Shown here piece by piece: positions 53,742 through 61,848 of a stretch of 64,000 nt of DNA. Made by a program: the position numbers and the translations under genes. The notes below the pieces were generated by a model that was not told the origin of the DNA, ran no database searches, and worked only from the letters and a program-made list of their open reading frames with translations. How positions within the stretch are numbered: the stretch's first letter is position 1; each line of letters opens with the position of its first letter. The stretch is from Actinomadura rubrisoli (GTDB lineage Bacteria; Actinomycetota; Actinomycetes; Streptosporangiales; Streptosporangiaceae): NCBI RefSeq assembly GCF_004349215.1, contig NZ_SMKU01000004.1, positions 30,426 to 94,425 on the forward strand, in the 5' to 3' direction.

Positions 53742-53779
53742 CCCCCGCTGGAGCGCGGGGGCGGGGCCACGAGGCCCCG
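53742..53779 (+). terminator. Two back-to-back GC hairpins
   Basis: Stem CCCCCGC/GCGGGGG (loop TGGAGC) at 53742-53761, then CGGGGCC/GGCCCCG (loop ACGA) at 53762-53779. No T-run. They probably end the upstream gene's transcript or cap the leader of the tRNA-like RNA that follows. Confidence 0.55.
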
Positions 53780-53797
53780 AAGCTGAGGATGAAGCTC

Positions 53798-53894
53798 AGT
53801 CTGAATCGCGGTGACAGTGGAGGTTCGAGTCCTCCCCGGGGCATTCCGCGCCCCGGTAGCCCAATCGGTAGAGGCAGCCCGTCAATCTCAGACT
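53798..53894 (+). tRNA. Permuted tRNA-like gene 1 (3' half before 5' half)
   Basis: Order in the DNA: T-stem GGAGG, T-loop TTCGAGT, CCTCC (53819-53835); acceptor 3' strand CCGGGGC (53836-53842); discriminator A; 6-base linker TTCCGC; acceptor 5' strand GCCCCGG (53850-53856); T8 A9; D-arm GCC/GGC with GG in the loop (53859-53875); A26. The acceptor strands pair 7 of 7. The open ends can be closed by AGTCTGA (53798-53804) with TCAGACT (53888-53894). The anticodon stem is weak (3 of 5 pairs in the best register) and the anticodon cannot be read. CCA is not encoded. Read in the usual order, no matching 5' half lies upstream. Confidence 0.6.
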
Positions 53895-53936
53895 CTCGCT
53901 CCAGGCTCAGTATCGCCGCTGATCGCCAGATCGAGC

Positions 53937-54044
53937 GGGGACGGACGACACTCGCTGAAATGCCAGTTCGAATCTGGCCCGCGGCTCTTCGCGCCGCGGT
54001 AGTTCAATGGCAGAACACGGCGGACTAAGAACTGATCCGTCTCC
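53937..54044 (+). tRNA. Permuted tRNA-like gene 2 (3' half before 5' half)
   Basis: Order: anticodon-stem 3' strand CGCTG (53953-53957), variable AAAT, T-stem GCCAG, T-loop TTCGAAT, CTGGC (53962-53978); acceptor 3' strand CCGCGGC (53979-53985); discriminator T; linker CTTCGC; acceptor 5' strand GCCGCGG (53993-53999); T8 A9; D-arm GTTC/GAAC with loop AATGGCA (54002-54016); A26; CGGCG (54018-54022). Acceptor 7/7, D-stem 4/4, T-stem 5/5, anticodon stem 5/5 with one G-T. The outer ends pair through GGGGACGGA (53937-53945) and TCCGTCTCC (54036-54044). No T-arm exists downstream, so a normal tRNA order is excluded. Anticodon undetermined. Confidence 0.65.
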
Positions 54045-54305
54045 TTAAACGCCGCTGGCGTGCGCAATAGGCGGCCCACCAGGGCCCCGGGACACGGGCA
54101 TGTTCCGGGGCCCACCGCATTCCTCCGACCCCTCGGCTTCGCCGGCCGCGACGCGGGCGGGGTCTCGCGCCAGATTCTGGAAGGACCGCACGAGCCCGTC
54201 GTCCGCGGTGCCCTCGGGACGCGACAGCACCCAGGTGGCCGTCGCGGAGCAGGCGAGAAACGCGGCGGCGAGCACACCCGGCACGGGAACGTTCCTGCCG
54301 TTCAT
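54045..54305 (-). CDS. Small single-pass membrane protein
   Basis: An 86-residue protein starting at ATG 54305, overlapping the SDR stop (ATGA at 54302-54305). Residues 8-28 (VPGVLAAAFLACSATATWVL) form one hydrophobic helix; the rest is polar. No family recognised. Its stop codon abuts the pairing segment of tRNA-like gene 2 on the opposite strand. Confidence 0.5.
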   Translation of the reverse strand: MNGRNVPVPGVLAAAFLACSATATWVLSRPEGTADDGLVRSFQNLARDPARVAAGEAEGSEECGGPRNMPVSRGPGGPPIAHASGV

Positions 54306-55072
54306 CCGGCCACCCGCCCGCCGGTGAGATCGAACGTCGCGCCGGTCACCCACGACGAGGCGGGCGCGGCGAGGTACAGGACGGCCTGCGCGACGTCCTC
54401 GGGCTCGCCGATCCGGCCGAGCGGGAACACCGCGGCGAGCTGCTGGAGCCGTTCGGCGGGCAGGGAGGCGAGCTTGTCGTTGAGCACGGCGGACGGTGCG
54501 AGGCAGTTGACGCGCACCCCGTCCCCGCCGACCTCGGCCGCCAGATGCCGCGCGAACATGACGACACCGGCCTTGGCGGCGGCGTAGGCGGCGTTCGCGC
54601 CACCGGGACGGCGGCCCGCCGTCGACGACATCAGGATGATCGACCCGCTGCGGCGCTGGAGCATGCCCGGCAGGAACTCGTGGACGGTGAGGAACACCGA
54701 GGTCAGATCGGACTCCAGCACCGCGCGCCACCGGCCCGGGGCCAGCTCGGCGGTCGGCGCGGGCGCGCCCTGCCCGCCGGCGAACGGGGCGAGGATCTCC
54801 ACCGGCCCCAGCTCGTCCTCGACACTCACGCGGATGCGGGCGAGCGCGTCGTGGTCGGTCACGTCACCGGGCGCGGCGAACGCCCGTCCGCCCTCATCGG
54901 TGATCGACGCGACGACGCGCGCGACCGCCGCCGCGTCGCGGCCGGTGACCGCCACCTTGACGCCGTTGGCGGCCAGGGCCCGGCAGGCCGCCGCACCGAT
55001 GCCGCGCGAACCACCCGTGACCAGGGCGACCTTGCCGCCCAACCCGGGGAATCTCGGCCAGGCGACGTCCAT
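54302..55072 (-). CDS. Short-chain dehydrogenase/reductase
   Basis: A 256-residue classical SDR. NAD(P) motif TGGSRGIGAAAC at ~19-30, NAG-like APFAGG, catalytic Ser in ILMSSTAG, YAAAKAG (Tyr and Lys), and a C-terminal GRIGEPEDVAQAVLYLA typical of FabG-like reductases. Cytoplasmic oxidoreductase for a small alcohol/ketone; substrate unknown. Divergent from a MarR regulator with an operator-like dyad between them, so it is probably controlled by that regulator. Confidence 0.88.
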   Translation of the reverse strand: MDVAWPRFPGLGGKVALVTGGSRGIGAAACRALAANGVKVAVTGRDAAAVARVVASITDEGGRAFAAPGDVTDHDALARIRVSVEDELGPVEILAPFAGGQGAPAPTAELAPGRWRAVLESDLTSVFLTVHEFLPGMLQRRSGSIILMSSTAGRRPGGANAAYAAAKAGVVMFARHLAAEVGGDGVRVNCLAPSAVLNDKLASLPAERLQQLAAVFPLGRIGEPEDVAQAVLYLAAPASSWVTGATFDLTGGRVAG

Positions 55073-55099
55073 CGCACATCACTTCTCTCGCATGAAAAG

Positions 55100-55113
55100 T
55101 TCATTACTATGAA
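55100..55113. promoter_or_regulatory. MarR-type operator candidate
   Basis: Perfect inverted repeat TTCAT-TACT-ATGAA in the SDR/MarR divergent region. It covers the in-frame ATG at 55109, which argues that the regulator starts at GTG 55142. Confidence 0.55.
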
Positions 55114-55141
55114 TGATTCTGCGTGGAGTACAGTATTCGCC

Positions 55142-55606
55142 GTGACCGAATCCCGCAACCAGCCGACGGGCGCCGCCTTCCTGCTCGCGCAGCTCGGCGC
55201 GCACGCCGCGAACCGGTTCGCCGCGCGGATCGCCGACCTCGGCCTGTCCCCCGCCGACGTCGGCCTGCTGCGGATGATCGCCGCCCGGCCCGGCCGCAGC
55301 CAGCAATCCCTGGCCGCCGACCTCGGCGTCGTCCCGAGCCGCGTCACCGCCCTCATCGACCCCCTGGACCGCGCAGGCCTGGTAGAGCGTCGCCGATCCA
55401 CCGGCGACCGCCGCAACTACGAGCTGCACCTGACCCCCGAGGCGGCCCGCGTCATGGACGAGATCAAGAAGACCGCGATCGCCCACGAGGCCGACATCAC
55501 CTCGGCCCTGGACCCGTCCCAGCGAGCCCAACTCATCACCCTGCTAGAGCTGATCGCCGCCGACCAGAACCTCACCCCCGGCGTCCACCCCGGCTACCGC
55601 CGCTGA
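55142..55606 (+). CDS. MarR-family regulator
   Basis: A 154-residue MarR protein from GTG 55142 (an ATG at 55109 is in frame but overlaps the operator-like repeat). The winged HTH is clear: SQQSLAADLGVVPSRVTALI, DPLDRAGLVERRRSTGDRRN with the wing DRRNYEL. Dimerisation helices at both ends (GAAFLLAQLGAHAANRFAAR; LITLLELIAADQ). Divergent from the SDR gene; likely represses both until a small phenolic or similar ligand binds. Confidence 0.88.
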   Translation: MTESRNQPTGAAFLLAQLGAHAANRFAARIADLGLSPADVGLLRMIAARPGRSQQSLAADLGVVPSRVTALIDPLDRAGLVERRRSTGDRRNYELHLTPEAARVMDEIKKTAIAHEADITSALDPSQRAQLITLLELIAADQNLTPGVHPGYRR

Positions 55607-55768
55607 CCTTTCCCCATCCGCCGCAATTCGCGGTAGGGGCGGCCCTGGTCGATCGAACTGCGTAGTTGATCGCGCCTGCTACCGTGATGATCACTAGGGC
55701 GAAAGACCGGCGCGAATCTCTATCCAAGCGCCACTGCCCTGCGAGCCGCCCACCGAAAGGATTTGCGC

Positions 55769-56179
55769 ATGCGCTTCAGCACAGCACTTGGGTCCGCGGT
55801 GCTGCTCAGTGCCGTAGGACTCGTAGCAACGCCCACTAGCCCGGCCCTCGCAGATGATTCCCCGCGTGTCAGATGTGGCGCATGGGTCTGGACTGGCAGC
55901 ATCAGGGGAGCCCGATCCAACGGGAGCGTGCAATGTGTCGTCCAGTCCGGGCGGAGGTATTTCACGCGCGCCGCCGGCAGGGTAACCGACACCGCCAGCG
56001 ACGGGCTGTGCGCGCTGACGATCATCGACTGGCGAGGGTCCGGCGGCAGGAAAGACAGGGATAGGTTCTGGGCCTGCGGTTACGGAAAGGTGAAACTCAT
56101 CGCAGGAAGGCCAGGCGACAGAGGAAGGTACTGGAAGGCCACAAGCGTCTCGACCACGACCGTCAGAGCGAAGAAGTAA
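55769..56179 (+). CDS. Small secreted protein
   Basis: A 136-residue protein. ATG 55769 has GAAAGG 8 bases upstream. Signal peptide residues 1-~29 (MRFSTALGSAVLLSAVGLVA, cleavage near ALA). Mature part is basic with four Cys (RCGAWVW, VQCVVQ, LCALTI, WACGYG), probably two disulfides. No recognised family. Stands alone; a weak hairpin lies in the 160 bases before it. Confidence 0.6.
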   Translation: MRFSTALGSAVLLSAVGLVATPTSPALADDSPRVRCGAWVWTGSIRGARSNGSVQCVVQSGRRYFTRAAGRVTDTASDGLCALTIIDWRGSGGRKDRDRFWACGYGKVKLIAGRPGDRGRYWKATSVSTTTVRAKK

Positions 56180-56397
56180 ACGCGTCCACCTCGGCTACCG
56201 CCGCCCGTGACACCCTCGCCCACGGGAAACACCCGAAAAATCCCGGATTGTTCAGTCTCAAAACACCGGTGATGGACTGATAGCCACACAACCACTCCCC
56301 TGAAGCGTCCGTGAGCGGTATAAATGCCCGGCAGACCTTGTGAGGACGCGCAGTAGGCAGGACTGCGCGTCTGAGGACGGCGCGGAGAGGCAGGATA
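56180..56397. other. Intergenic region
   Basis: About 220 bases before the zinc-finger/methyltransferase pair; presumably their promoter. Nothing else seen. Confidence 0.35.
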
Positions 56398-56526
56398 GTG
56401 GGCAAGCACGGCAAGAAGCAGCAGTGCAGCGTGTGCAACGGCTCCGGCAAGATCGAGACCGACGTGGACAGCAAGAAGGAGACCCGTTCCTGCTGGGGAT
56501 GCAGCGGAACCGGGCAAGTGGGATGA
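56398..56526 (+). CDS. 42-residue DnaJ-type zinc-finger protein
   Basis: GTG 56398 with GGCAGGA upstream. Two CxxCxGxG half-sites, CSVCNGSG and CWGCSGTG, form one DnaJ-type zinc centre. The TGA overlaps the methyltransferase ATG (ATGA at 56523-56526), so the pair is co-translated. It may act as substrate, chaperone or leader for the methyltransferase. Too short for most gene finders. Confidence 0.65.
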   Translation: MGKHGKKQQCSVCNGSGKIETDVDSKKETRSCWGCSGTGQVG

Positions 56527-57350
56527 ACGCCAGGGACGCGGTGAACGCGATACCTCGGGAGACGTTCATCCCTGAGGTGATCTGGACATACCGCGACGAC
56601 GGCTGGTCAGTCCCGGTCCGGCGCGATCGGGAACCAGAACGCTGGGCCGAACTGGCGGGCTCCGGGGATTCCATCGTGATCCAGATGGACGACGGTCGGG
56701 CCGTCGAGAAAGGCGCGTGGCCGACGTCGTCCAGCACCGCCCCCGAGGGCATTGTCACAGTGATCGAGGCGCTGGACCTTCGGCCCGGTATGCGCATTTT
56801 GGAGATCGGCGCGGGAAGCGGCTTCAACGCGGCCGTGCTCGCCTTTCTCCTGGGCGCGGAGAACGTGACGACGGTGGACATAGATCGCGCGTTGGCCGAT
56901 CATGCCCGGCAGGCACTCGACCGGGCGGGATATCCCGTAGAAGTGATCACCGGCGACGGCACCAAGGGTCATGCGCCGGGTGCGCCCTTTGACCGCATCG
57001 TGGCGACCGCGTCCGTGCACACCTTGCCGTATGCCTGGGTGCAGCAGACCGTTCCTGGAGGCATCGTCCTGGCGCCGTGGGCGGCCACTTTTCATCCCGA
57101 CTGCCCGCTGGCCAAGCTCACCGTGCGAGATGATGGAAGCGCGGAAGGACGCTTTATCGGACCGGGGTTCTACATGCCGGTGCGAGACCAGCGTGTCTCG
57201 CAACGCGTTATGCAGGAGACCAAGAAGCGGTGGGCCAAGGCAGGGCACCCAGACTGCACGCGGTACGGCGTCACGGTCACGCCGGAAGGGCAGCGCATCT
57301 GGCTCGACTCACCGGAGCGCCACGTGGCGCCACTAACCGAGTGGAGGTGA
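56523..57350 (+). CDS. PCMT-like (L-isoaspartyl-type) methyltransferase
   Basis: A 275-residue SAM methyltransferase of the protein-isoaspartate O-methyltransferase superfamily. Motif I is MRILEIGAGSGFNAAVLAFL; the family-typical pre-motif EGIVTVIEALDL and post-motif VITGDGTKGHAPGAPFDRIV, TASVHTLPYAW and WVQQTVPGGIVLAPW are all present. Such enzymes occur with peptide precursors and small partner proteins in actinomycetes. The stop TGA at 57348-57350 coincides with the probable 5' end of a group II intron (GTGAAAG from 57347), so the unspliced reading frame may be cut short or end naturally here. Confidence 0.82.
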   Translation: MNARDAVNAIPRETFIPEVIWTYRDDGWSVPVRRDREPERWAELAGSGDSIVIQMDDGRAVEKGAWPTSSSTAPEGIVTVIEALDLRPGMRILEIGAGSGFNAAVLAFLLGAENVTTVDIDRALADHARQALDRAGYPVEVITGDGTKGHAPGAPFDRIVATASVHTLPYAWVQQTVPGGIVLAPWAATFHPDCPLAKLTVRDDGSAEGRFIGPGFYMPVRDQRVSQRVMQETKKRWAKAGHPDCTRYGVTVTPEGQRIWLDSPERHVAPLTEWR

Positions 57351-57869
57351 AAGCATCCACCCGCGAACTGTCGCAGCAGTTTGCGTGAAGCTGAAGGCAG
57401 TCTGACTCCAGGAAGGTGGGGAAGGGCGGCAAGCAGCCTTGACAATGTCGGGACGGGCCGGAACTACCAGATGGTCTGGGTCCGGTTAGCGAGACGGAAA
57501 GGTGTACGTGAGGAACCAGTGGTCTAACGCCTCTTAATCGAGCCGCCGGCTCAAACCTGGTGGATAAGGGCCGGTACACGGTGAACGCTGAAGCGTTGGT
57601 CCGCGGAGGCGTCACCCGACCGTATTTGGAGTGTACGGCTGGGTGGTCATGGGGAAGGTACTGCGGCGTACCTGTGACGATGCCGTAGGGGCATAGCTGG
57701 GCACCTCCTCCGTCAAACGGTTAGTGGTGAACGTGGGAACCACTCGATATGGACCCGCCACCGGATATCCAATGAGGTGGAAATGGGAGGGCACCTTGCC
57801 TGCCGGGATATCGAGTGGGACGGAGCCCGCGTAGTAGTCCGAGGGCGGGAAAGCCGTCCACATGGCGAA
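57347..57869 (+). ncRNA. 5' ribozyme segment (domains I-III) of the outer intron
   Basis: Structured, gene-free RNA sequence without a credible reading frame. Late in it lies CGTAGTAGTCCGAGG and GGGAAAGCCGTCCACATGG, the domain III region of bacterial group II introns, normally followed by the intron ORF. Boundaries approximate. Confidence 0.55.
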
Positions 57870-58406
57870 GTTGCGCCGTCTAATTCGGCGTTGGATCACT
57901 CTCGCAGAGAGTAGAGGTTCGGAAGGAGACCTCTTGGCCACCCGCCTTACCTGGACGCGAAAGCGCGAGGGGACAACAGCATGGCGGGAAAGCGTGGAGC
58001 CTTGTGAAGGCGTTTATGGGGCTGCCGCGCAAGGCCAGTGTGATATGGCGAAGACCAGACTGTTTGAAGCCAAGTTCCCAGGGATGGAAATGTGCATCCT
58101 CCGACATACAACGCCCGGAGCCGAGCCACCATTATCAGGCGAATCCCCTTTGCTTCGCCCCAACCTCCCGACTGGTGGACGGTGGGCAACGAGCTCACTC
58201 AAGGGAACGGACAGGCCGCCTACGTCATGCTCGATACATCCAGCGCAAGAGGAATTCGGGATCGCCTAAGGGGCGCGAGCCCTAGGGTGACGGAGTGCCA
58301 GTAGTAGTCGTGGGATTAGCGCCCCACCAGGGAGAGCGGGAAAGCCGCTTACAGGGCCAAGTGGCACAGGTGTCCACGATCAACCAGGAGAGGCGGGGTA
58401 CGCGTA

Positions 58407-60236
58407 ATGCAGACAGCCGAAGCCTTGCTGGAGATCATCCACGAACGCGGCAAGAAGGGACTGCCACTGGAGAGGCTGTATCGGCACCTGTTCAATCCGG
58501 AGCTATATCTGCGTGCTTACGGGAAGATCTACCGCAACGCCGGTGCCATGACGCCCGGTGCCACGGCGGAGACCGTGGACGGCATGAGCCTGACGAAGAT
58601 CCAGGCCATCATCGAAGCGCTGCGATATGAGCGCTACCGATGGACCCCGGTGCGGCGGACTTACATCGACAAGAAGAACTCGTCGAAGAAACGTCCGCTG
58701 GGGCTGCCAACGTGGTCGGACAAGCTACTGCAAGAAGTGATCCGCTCCCTTCTGGAGGCATATTACGAGCCGCAGTTCTCCGAGTACTCCCACGGGTTCC
58801 GTCCGGGGCGGGGGTGTCACACCGCGCTTGAGGAGGTCCAGCGCTACTGGCGCGGAACGGTGTGGTTCATCGAAGGCGACATCACCGACTGTTTCGGGTC
58901 TTTGGACCATTCGCTCACGAGATCGATCCTGGCCGAGAAGATCCACGACGGAAGGTTCCTGCGCCTCATCGACGGGCTGCTCCAGGCGGGATATCTGGAG
59001 GAGTGGCGGTATCACGAAACGCTGAGTGGTGCGCCACAAGGCGGAATTTTGAGCCCGCTGCTCTCCAACGTCTACCTGGACCGGTTGGACAGGTATGTCG
59101 AGACAACCCTCCTTCCCGTCTACAACCGGGGAGACCGGCGTAAGCCATATCTGCCGTACATGCGGCTGCATAAGGCCGTCTGGAAGCTGGAGAAGAAGGG
59201 ACAGCGAGGCGGGGTGACCCGGCAAATGCGCCGGAAACTGCAACAGCTCCCCTCCCGCGACCCCAACGATCCCGGCTACCGGCGGCTGCACTACATCCGC
59301 TATTGCGATGATTGGCTGCTGGGCTATACCGGAACACGGCGGGAGGCCGAGGATATCAAGGGCAAGATTGGGCGGTTCCTGAGCTATCGCATGAAGCTGG
59401 AGCTGTCCGAGCACAAAACCCTGATCACTCATGGGCGGACCGAACCGGCCCGCTTCCTCGGCTATGAGATTGTGGTCCACAACAGCGACGCCAAACGTGA
59501 TCGGCACGGTCACCGTTGCATCAACGGGCAGATCGGGTTGAAGATGCCGATGGATGTCGTGCGGGCCAAACGCAAGCCCTACATGCGACGCGGTAAACCG
59601 GCCGCCATCCTGACCCGCGCTCACGACTCCGATTTCCGGAGCGTGGCGCGATATCAGGCGGAGTTCCGGGGCATCGCAGAGTACTACCAGCTGGCCTATA
59701 ACCGGCACCGTCTCGGCTCACTCAGATGGATCATGGAGCGGTCGCTGACCAAGACGCTGGGGCACAAGAACAAGATCAGCGTCAACAAGGTCTGGAACCG
59801 CTACCGAGCCACCTGGCAGACACCCGCAGGACCTCGGCGAGGTTTGCAGGTGAAGGTCGAACGCGGCGATGGAAAGAGGCCACTGGTCGCCCGTTGGGGC
59901 GGGGTTTCGCTGGCTCACCGCCGGATCACAAGGGAGGCCCTCAAAGACGACCTCCCGGCCATCTGGAGGAAGCGTCCAGCAGAACTCATCACCCGGCTGC
60001 GAGCCGGACGATGCGAACTCTGCCACGCGCGTACCGACGTCGAAACGCACCATGTCCGGCGTCTGCAAGACCTTCATACCGGGAATCAGGCCGAACAGCC
60101 TGAATGGGCCAAGCTGATGGCATCACGCCGACGCAAAAGCCTGATCGTCTGCCGCGACTGCCACAAAGGAATCCACAATGGACTCCCCGCGAGGCATACT
60201 TCAAGGAATGTGACACTGGAGAGCGACGTGCGGTGA
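58407..60236 (+). CDS. Group II intron RT/maturase with HNH endonuclease (inner intron)
   Basis: A 609-residue intron-encoded protein, full length. The RT domain contains KKRPLGLPTWSDKLLQEVIR, HGFRPGRGCHTALEEVQRYW, SGAPQGGILSPLLSNVYLDR, and the catalytic YCDD (Y299-D302). Domain X/maturase follows (~420-480), and the C-terminus has an HNH endonuclease with Cys pairs C536/C539 (CELC) and C582/C585 (CRDC) around ETHHV. All activities needed for retrohoming look intact. Unusually, the last five codons and stop lie inside ribozyme domain V (starts 60221). Confidence 0.92.
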   Translation: MQTAEALLEIIHERGKKGLPLERLYRHLFNPELYLRAYGKIYRNAGAMTPGATAETVDGMSLTKIQAIIEALRYERYRWTPVRRTYIDKKNSSKKRPLGLPTWSDKLLQEVIRSLLEAYYEPQFSEYSHGFRPGRGCHTALEEVQRYWRGTVWFIEGDITDCFGSLDHSLTRSILAEKIHDGRFLRLIDGLLQAGYLEEWRYHETLSGAPQGGILSPLLSNVYLDRLDRYVETTLLPVYNRGDRRKPYLPYMRLHKAVWKLEKKGQRGGVTRQMRRKLQQLPSRDPNDPGYRRLHYIRYCDDWLLGYTGTRREAEDIKGKIGRFLSYRMKLELSEHKTLITHGRTEPARFLGYEIVVHNSDAKRDRHGHRCINGQIGLKMPMDVVRAKRKPYMRRGKPAAILTRAHDSDFRSVARYQAEFRGIAEYYQLAYNRHRLGSLRWIMERSLTKTLGHKNKISVNKVWNRYRATWQTPAGPRRGLQVKVERGDGKRPLVARWGGVSLAHRRITREALKDDLPAIWRKRPAELITRLRAGRCELCHARTDVETHHVRRLQDLHTGNQAEQPEWAKLMASRRRKSLIVCRDCHKGIHNGLPARHTSRNVTLESDVR

Positions 60237-60254
60237 AAATCGCATGCGTCGTTC
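60221..60254 (+). ncRNA. Domain V of inner group II intron
   Basis: A 34-base hairpin: GAGCGACGTGCGG, TGAAAA tetraloop region, then TCGCATGCGTCGTTC. The catalytic AGC triad is at its base. Domain VI follows to about 60313. Confidence 0.85.
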
Positions 60255-60347
60255 GGTGGGGGGTCGCCGGAAAAGGGCCTGCAATGAGCAGGTACCTCGC
60301 CGGCGGCCTACCCTGCGCGGGCAGCAAGTTCGCAGAAAGGTGCTGTC

Positions 60348-61805
60348 ATGTCAGGAGAGACAGCGGTGAATACCGGTGTGCCGTGGCCCGGCCTGTACTC
60401 GGCTGAGCAACGGGTACTGAAGATTCAGACCAAACTGCACCGATGGGCGGGCGAAGATCCCCAGCGTCGGTTCTGTGATCTGTTCAACCTTGTCGCCGAT
60501 CCCGCCTTCCTGAGGGTGGCATGGGACCGGGTGCGGCACAATACCGGCGCACGTTCGGCGGGTGTGGATGGAATGAGCGCTCGTTACGTCGAACAGACCG
60601 TCGGTGTAGAGGTCTTCCTCGCGGGAATCCGGGAACGGTTGAGGGCAGGGACGTTTCGTCCCCGCCCTGTGCGGGAGCGGATGATCCCCAAGCCGGGATC
60701 TGGCAAGTACCGGCGGCTGGGCATCCCGACCGTACGAGACCGGATCGTGCAGGCCGCGCTGAAGTCGGTACTGGAGCCGATCTTCGAGCAGGACTTTCGG
60801 CCCTGCTCGTACGGCTTCCGGCCCAGACGGCGCGCGCAGGACGCCATCGCCGAGATCCACTACTTTGGATCCCGCTCTTATGAGTGGGTTCTGGAGGCGG
60901 ATATCAAGGCATGTTTCGATGAGATCTCACATTCGGCCCTGATGGGTCGGGTACGAACCCGCATCGGAGACAAGAGCGTCCTTGCGCTGGTGAAGTCGTT
61001 CCTCAAAGCCGGTATCCTCACCGAACTCGGTTCTGAGGAACATAGCCGGGCGGGCACTCCACAAGGTGGGATTCTCTCGCCGCTGCTGGCGAACATTGCT
61101 CTATCGGTGCTCGATGATTTCGCGTGCACGGTATGGCACAACACGATGGCCACCCCGTCGCAACGCGCGCATAGGCGCCAAACCGGGCGGCCCAAATGGC
61201 GACCGGTTCGCTACGCGGACGACTTCGTCATCATGGTCGCTGGGACTGAGGCGCACGCGCGGCAATTGCGACAACAGGTGGCCGAGGTTCTTTCCACGAT
61301 GGGCCTGCGCCTATCTGAAGAAAAGACGCGTGTGGTTCACCTCGACGAGGGCTTTGACTTCCTCGGATTTCGTATCCAACGACACAGGAAGCGAGGCACG
61401 CAAAAGCGCCATGTCTACACCTATCCCTCACGGGCGTCCGTACAACGGATCGTGGCGAAGATCAGAGCGCTCACGCACCGGACAGCACAACCGAACCTGA
61501 GAATCCTCCTGGGAAGGCTGAACAGCCTTGTGGGGGGATGGTGCAACTACTTCAAGTACGGGGTATCGAAGAAAGTGTTCAGCTACCTAAGGTCATTCAT
61601 GTGGCAGCGGGTAGCCCAATGGATACGAAAACGATGCCAACACCTGGGGTGGAAGACCATCCGTAACCGCTACATGAACGGTGGCTGGGAGATCACCAGC
61701 CAAGGAGTAACACTGTTCAACCCGGCATCCGTAACGGTACGCCGATACCGGTACCGGGCCCAGCGAATCCCAACCCCCTGGAGCCACGCAACCCATGCGG
61801 CATGA
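60348..61805 (+). CDS. Group II intron RT/maturase (outer intron)
   Basis: A 485-residue RT-maturase without an obvious HNH domain. RT motifs: YRRLGIPTVRDRIVQAALKS, YGFRPRRRAQDAIAEIHYF, EADIKACFDEISH, AGTPQGGILSPLLANIALS, and the catalytic YADD (Y289-D292). Maturase/thumb region has NLRILLGRLNSLVGGWCNYF and the C-terminal WKTIRNRYMNGGWEI. ATG 60348 with GAAAGG upstream. Ends 10 bases before its domain V, as expected for an ORF in domain IV. Confidence 0.92.
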   Translation: MSGETAVNTGVPWPGLYSAEQRVLKIQTKLHRWAGEDPQRRFCDLFNLVADPAFLRVAWDRVRHNTGARSAGVDGMSARYVEQTVGVEVFLAGIRERLRAGTFRPRPVRERMIPKPGSGKYRRLGIPTVRDRIVQAALKSVLEPIFEQDFRPCSYGFRPRRRAQDAIAEIHYFGSRSYEWVLEADIKACFDEISHSALMGRVRTRIGDKSVLALVKSFLKAGILTELGSEEHSRAGTPQGGILSPLLANIALSVLDDFACTVWHNTMATPSQRAHRRQTGRPKWRPVRYADDFVIMVAGTEAHARQLRQQVAEVLSTMGLRLSEEKTRVVHLDEGFDFLGFRIQRHRKRGTQKRHVYTYPSRASVQRIVAKIRALTHRTAQPNLRILLGRLNSLVGGWCNYFKYGVSKKVFSYLRSFMWQRVAQWIRKRCQHLGWKTIRNRYMNGGWEITSQGVTLFNPASVTVRRYRYRAQRIPTPWSHATHAA

Positions 61806-61814
61806 ACTTGTGGA

Positions 61815-61848
61815 GAGCCCGTTGCGTTGAAAGGCGCACGGCGGGTTC
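61815..61848 (+). ncRNA. Domain V of outer group II intron
   Basis: A 34-base hairpin: GAGCCCGTTGCGT, TGAAAG, GCGCACGGCGGGTTC, with the AGC triad. A domain VI stem (GGCGGCGAGG/CCTCGCCGCC) follows, ending near 61913. Confidence 0.88.

Larger units (their letters stand above)
57870..60313 (+). mobile_element. Inner group II intron
   Basis: Begins near GTTGCGCCGTC at 57870 (a GTGCG variant, boundary approximate) and ends near CGGCCTACCC at about 60313. It contains its own domain III-like GTAGTAGTCGTGGG with GGGAAAGCCGC, a 609-residue RT-HNH protein and a canonical domain V. It sits in domain IV of the outer intron, ahead of the outer RT gene. Confidence 0.65.

Noticed and set aside
50371..53770. 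1142-codon minus-strand frame opposite the BTAD and hypothetical genes
   Set aside because: Composition is Arg/Gly/Pro/Asp shadow-like, with no motifs, and real domains lie on the plus strand or in another frame.
53850..53986. A normal-order tRNA from GCCCCGG to CCGCGGC
   Set aside because: The acceptor strands mismatch at one of seven pairs, about 85 bases separate D-arm and T-arm, and no anticodon arm forms. The permuted pairing gives 7/7 for both units.
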